Shown piece by piece: positions 6,532-7,827 of a DNA stretch of 7,827 nucleotides. The notes below the pieces were generated by a model that was given only the letters and a program-made list of their open reading frames with translations, was not told where the DNA came from and ran no database searches. The first letter of the stretch is position 1, and the number at the start of each line of letters is the position of its first letter. The stretch is from an uncultured Collinsella sp. GTDB lineage: Bacteria; Actinomycetota; Coriobacteriia; Coriobacteriales; Coriobacteriaceae. Made by a program: the position numbers and the translations under genes. The stretch spans positions 1-7,827 of the forward strand of contig CABQNA010000059.1 of NCBI GenBank assembly GCA_902465425.1, read 5' to 3'.

Positions 6532-7827
6532 ATGGCGCAGGGGACGTTTGTGCAGGCGCTCCGGAAAGAGGCGGCGCTGAGCGGCACCTTTATGAAGGGG
6601 CGTTCGCTCATGCTCAACGGCGCCGTTCTGTCGATTGAGGACAGCGGCTCGCGCTTCTCCAAAAACGTGACGGTTGAGGGCTCGGTGCGCGGCTCGCGCG
6701 GCGACCTGTACAAGACGCACGTGGCGCTCGACATGGACGAGCACGAGGTGATCGACTACGACTGCGATTGCCCCGCTGCCTATCGCTACCCCGGCATGTG
6801 CAAGCACGCCATCGCCACGGCGCTGGCGTACCTGGACGCCAGCGGTGCCGAGCCCGTCGAGGGCCTGCGCACGCCGGTCCGCGCGTTTACGGCACCGGCC
6901 GCACCATCCAAGCAGTCCGCGCGTCCCGCGTCTACAACGCCCGCGGTCAATCCCAACTTTCCCTTTCCGGCGCCTGTCCCCACGAGTCCCAGCCTCATGG
7001 CGGCGCTCTCCGATCTTTCGGACGCGCGCATGGATGAGCTGGCGAGCATGCGCCGCAAGCTCGCCGGCAGTGTGGATCCCGATGCCCCCAAGGCGGTGTT
7101 GGAGCCCTCGCTGGTGCCGTACTACAATCCGCTGTTCGCCGACCGCTTTAGCTGGGCGCTCGAGCTTCGCATTCGCTGTGGATCGGTCTCCTACGTGGTC
7201 AAGGATATCGACGGCATGGCCGACGCCTATGTCCGAGGCGGCACCTTCTCGTACGGCAAGAAGCTCACGTTTGTCCATACGCCCGAAGCCTTCGAAGACG
7301 TGTCGACAAAGCTGCTCAACCTTGTTGTGACGACAGTTGCCTATCTCGATGACATCACAAGCTCGCGTTCGGCGTCGTACGACTTTGCCCGCAGCGGTTT
7401 TGTCGCCGAGCGTCAGTTGCCGCTGTCCGAGCATAGCATCGTATATGTGCTGGACCTGCTGCGCGGCCAGACCATCTCCTTTGAGCCCGCCTGGTCGCGG
7501 GGGACGACGACGCATCGCACCTATGACGTGGCGGTTGAGATGCCTCCGGAAGGGGAGGACGAGGCGCTGTCTAAGCGCCCACCGCTCCTTGCCGCCAAAA
7601 TCGCGCCGGCGGCTGGTGGTAGCTACGATCTGCGCCTGCCGGCCGATGCATACTGCTTTGCTTCGGGCGACGTAGCCTATCTGGTCGACACCCGCCGTGC
7701 GCGCCGCACCGATGTAGCGTTTGCCCAGCATGCAGCGCCGTTCCTATCGCGCTTGCTGCCCTGTCGCACGCCAGTCCATATCGCTGCCGACCAGGTGGGG
7801 GAGTTCTGTCGTATGGCTCTACCCATT
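6532..7827 (+). CDS. SWIM zinc-finger protein, probable N-terminal part of a bacterial SNF2-family helicase (3' end outside window)
   Basis: The frame stays open for 432 codons to the window edge with no stop. Residues 76-92 (YDCDCP ... GMCKH) form a SWIM zinc finger of type CxCxnCxH, with Cys78, Cys80, Cys90 and His92 as ligands. A proline/alanine-rich linker follows (about 112-152), then a mostly beta/alpha region from about 155 (including EPSLVPYYNP and WALELRIR) that resembles the SNF2-associated domain found between the SWIM finger and the ATPase in bacterial SNF2-like proteins. The ATPase motifs would lie beyond the right edge, so helicase identity is inferred from this arrangement. Such proteins are DNA-dependent ATPases of unclear bacterial role, with SWIM taken to bind nucleic acid or protein. 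The gene begins 28 bases after dnaE on the same strand and is probably co-transcribed with it. Codon use and GC match dnaE, so it is native. Confidence 0.8.
   Translation, partial: MAQGTFVQALRKEAALSGTFMKGRSLMLNGAVLSIEDSGSRFSKNVTVEGSVRGSRGDLYKTHVALDMDEHEVIDYDCDCPAAYRYPGMCKHAIATALAYLDASGAEPVEGLRTPVRAFTAPAAPSKQSARPASTTPAVNPNFPFPAPVPTSPSLMAALSDLSDARMDELASMRRKLAGSVDPDAPKAVLEPSLVPYYNPLFADRFSWALELRIRCGSVSYVVKDIDGMADAYVRGGTFSYGKKLTFVHTPEAFEDVSTKLLNLVVTTVAYLDDITSSRSASYDFARSGFVAERQLPLSEHSIVYVLDLLRGQTISFEPAWSRGTTTHRTYDVAVEMPPEGEDEALSKRPPLLAAKIAPAAGGSYDLRLPADAYCFASGDVAYLVDTRRARRTDVAFAQHAAPFLSRLLPCRTPVHIAADQVGEFCRMALPI

Noticed and set aside
5871..6734. 287-codon open frame on the - strand across the dnaE 3' end
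   Set aside because: It overlaps the conserved OB-fold and C-terminal coding sequence of dnaE. No domain is recognisable.
6505..7731. 408-codon open frame on the - strand opposite the SWIM gene
   Set aside because: It is antisense to a frame with a clear SWIM finger and a good ribosome binding site. The product is Arg/Gly/His-rich and looks like a GC-bias shadow.

Overview
The window reads as high-GC chromosomal DNA from a gut-type actinobacterium of the class Coriobacteriia, most likely Collinsella or a close relative. This rests on the codon use of the main genes, the full-length DnaE with its characteristic insertions, and the presence of a DUF3284-type protein. The taxonomic call is inference from pattern recognition; no search was run. 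All real genes lie on the + strand.

Layout: (1) bases 1-510 are the 3' end of a RecB/AddA-type nuclease, cut by the left edge. (2) A 136-base gap follows, with a long imperfect palindrome (523-585) and a likely promoter and ribosome binding site. (3) 647-1156 encodes a DUF3284-like small protein. (4) A gap of about 100 bases carries a small TTCACA-N5-TGTGAA dyad. (5) 1260-2459 encodes a major facilitator superfamily (MFS) permease whose base composition is clearly more AT-rich than its neighbours. (6) A 240-base AT-richer gap holds a 10-bp inverted repeat, an open frame without a start codon, and at its right end a dnaE promoter and ribosome binding site. (7) 2700-6503 is a complete dnaE, encoding the replicative DNA polymerase III alpha subunit (1267 aa), with an apparently intact PHP metal site. 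(8) After 28 bases comes a SWIM zinc-finger protein, probably the N-terminal part of a bacterial SNF2-family helicase, which runs off the right edge.

The genes on either side of the islet concern DNA metabolism: a recombination nuclease, the replicative polymerase and a SNF2-type remodeller or helicase. dnaE and the SWIM gene are close enough to share a transcript. The MFS gene and its AT-rich flanks look like a small acquired islet between housekeeping genes. I see no phage, transposase, CRISPR array, tRNA or rRNA, and no convincing new multi-gene system. The points most worth a second look are the palindrome at 523-585, the intact PHP site plus a roughly 60-residue insertion in DnaE, and the permease islet.
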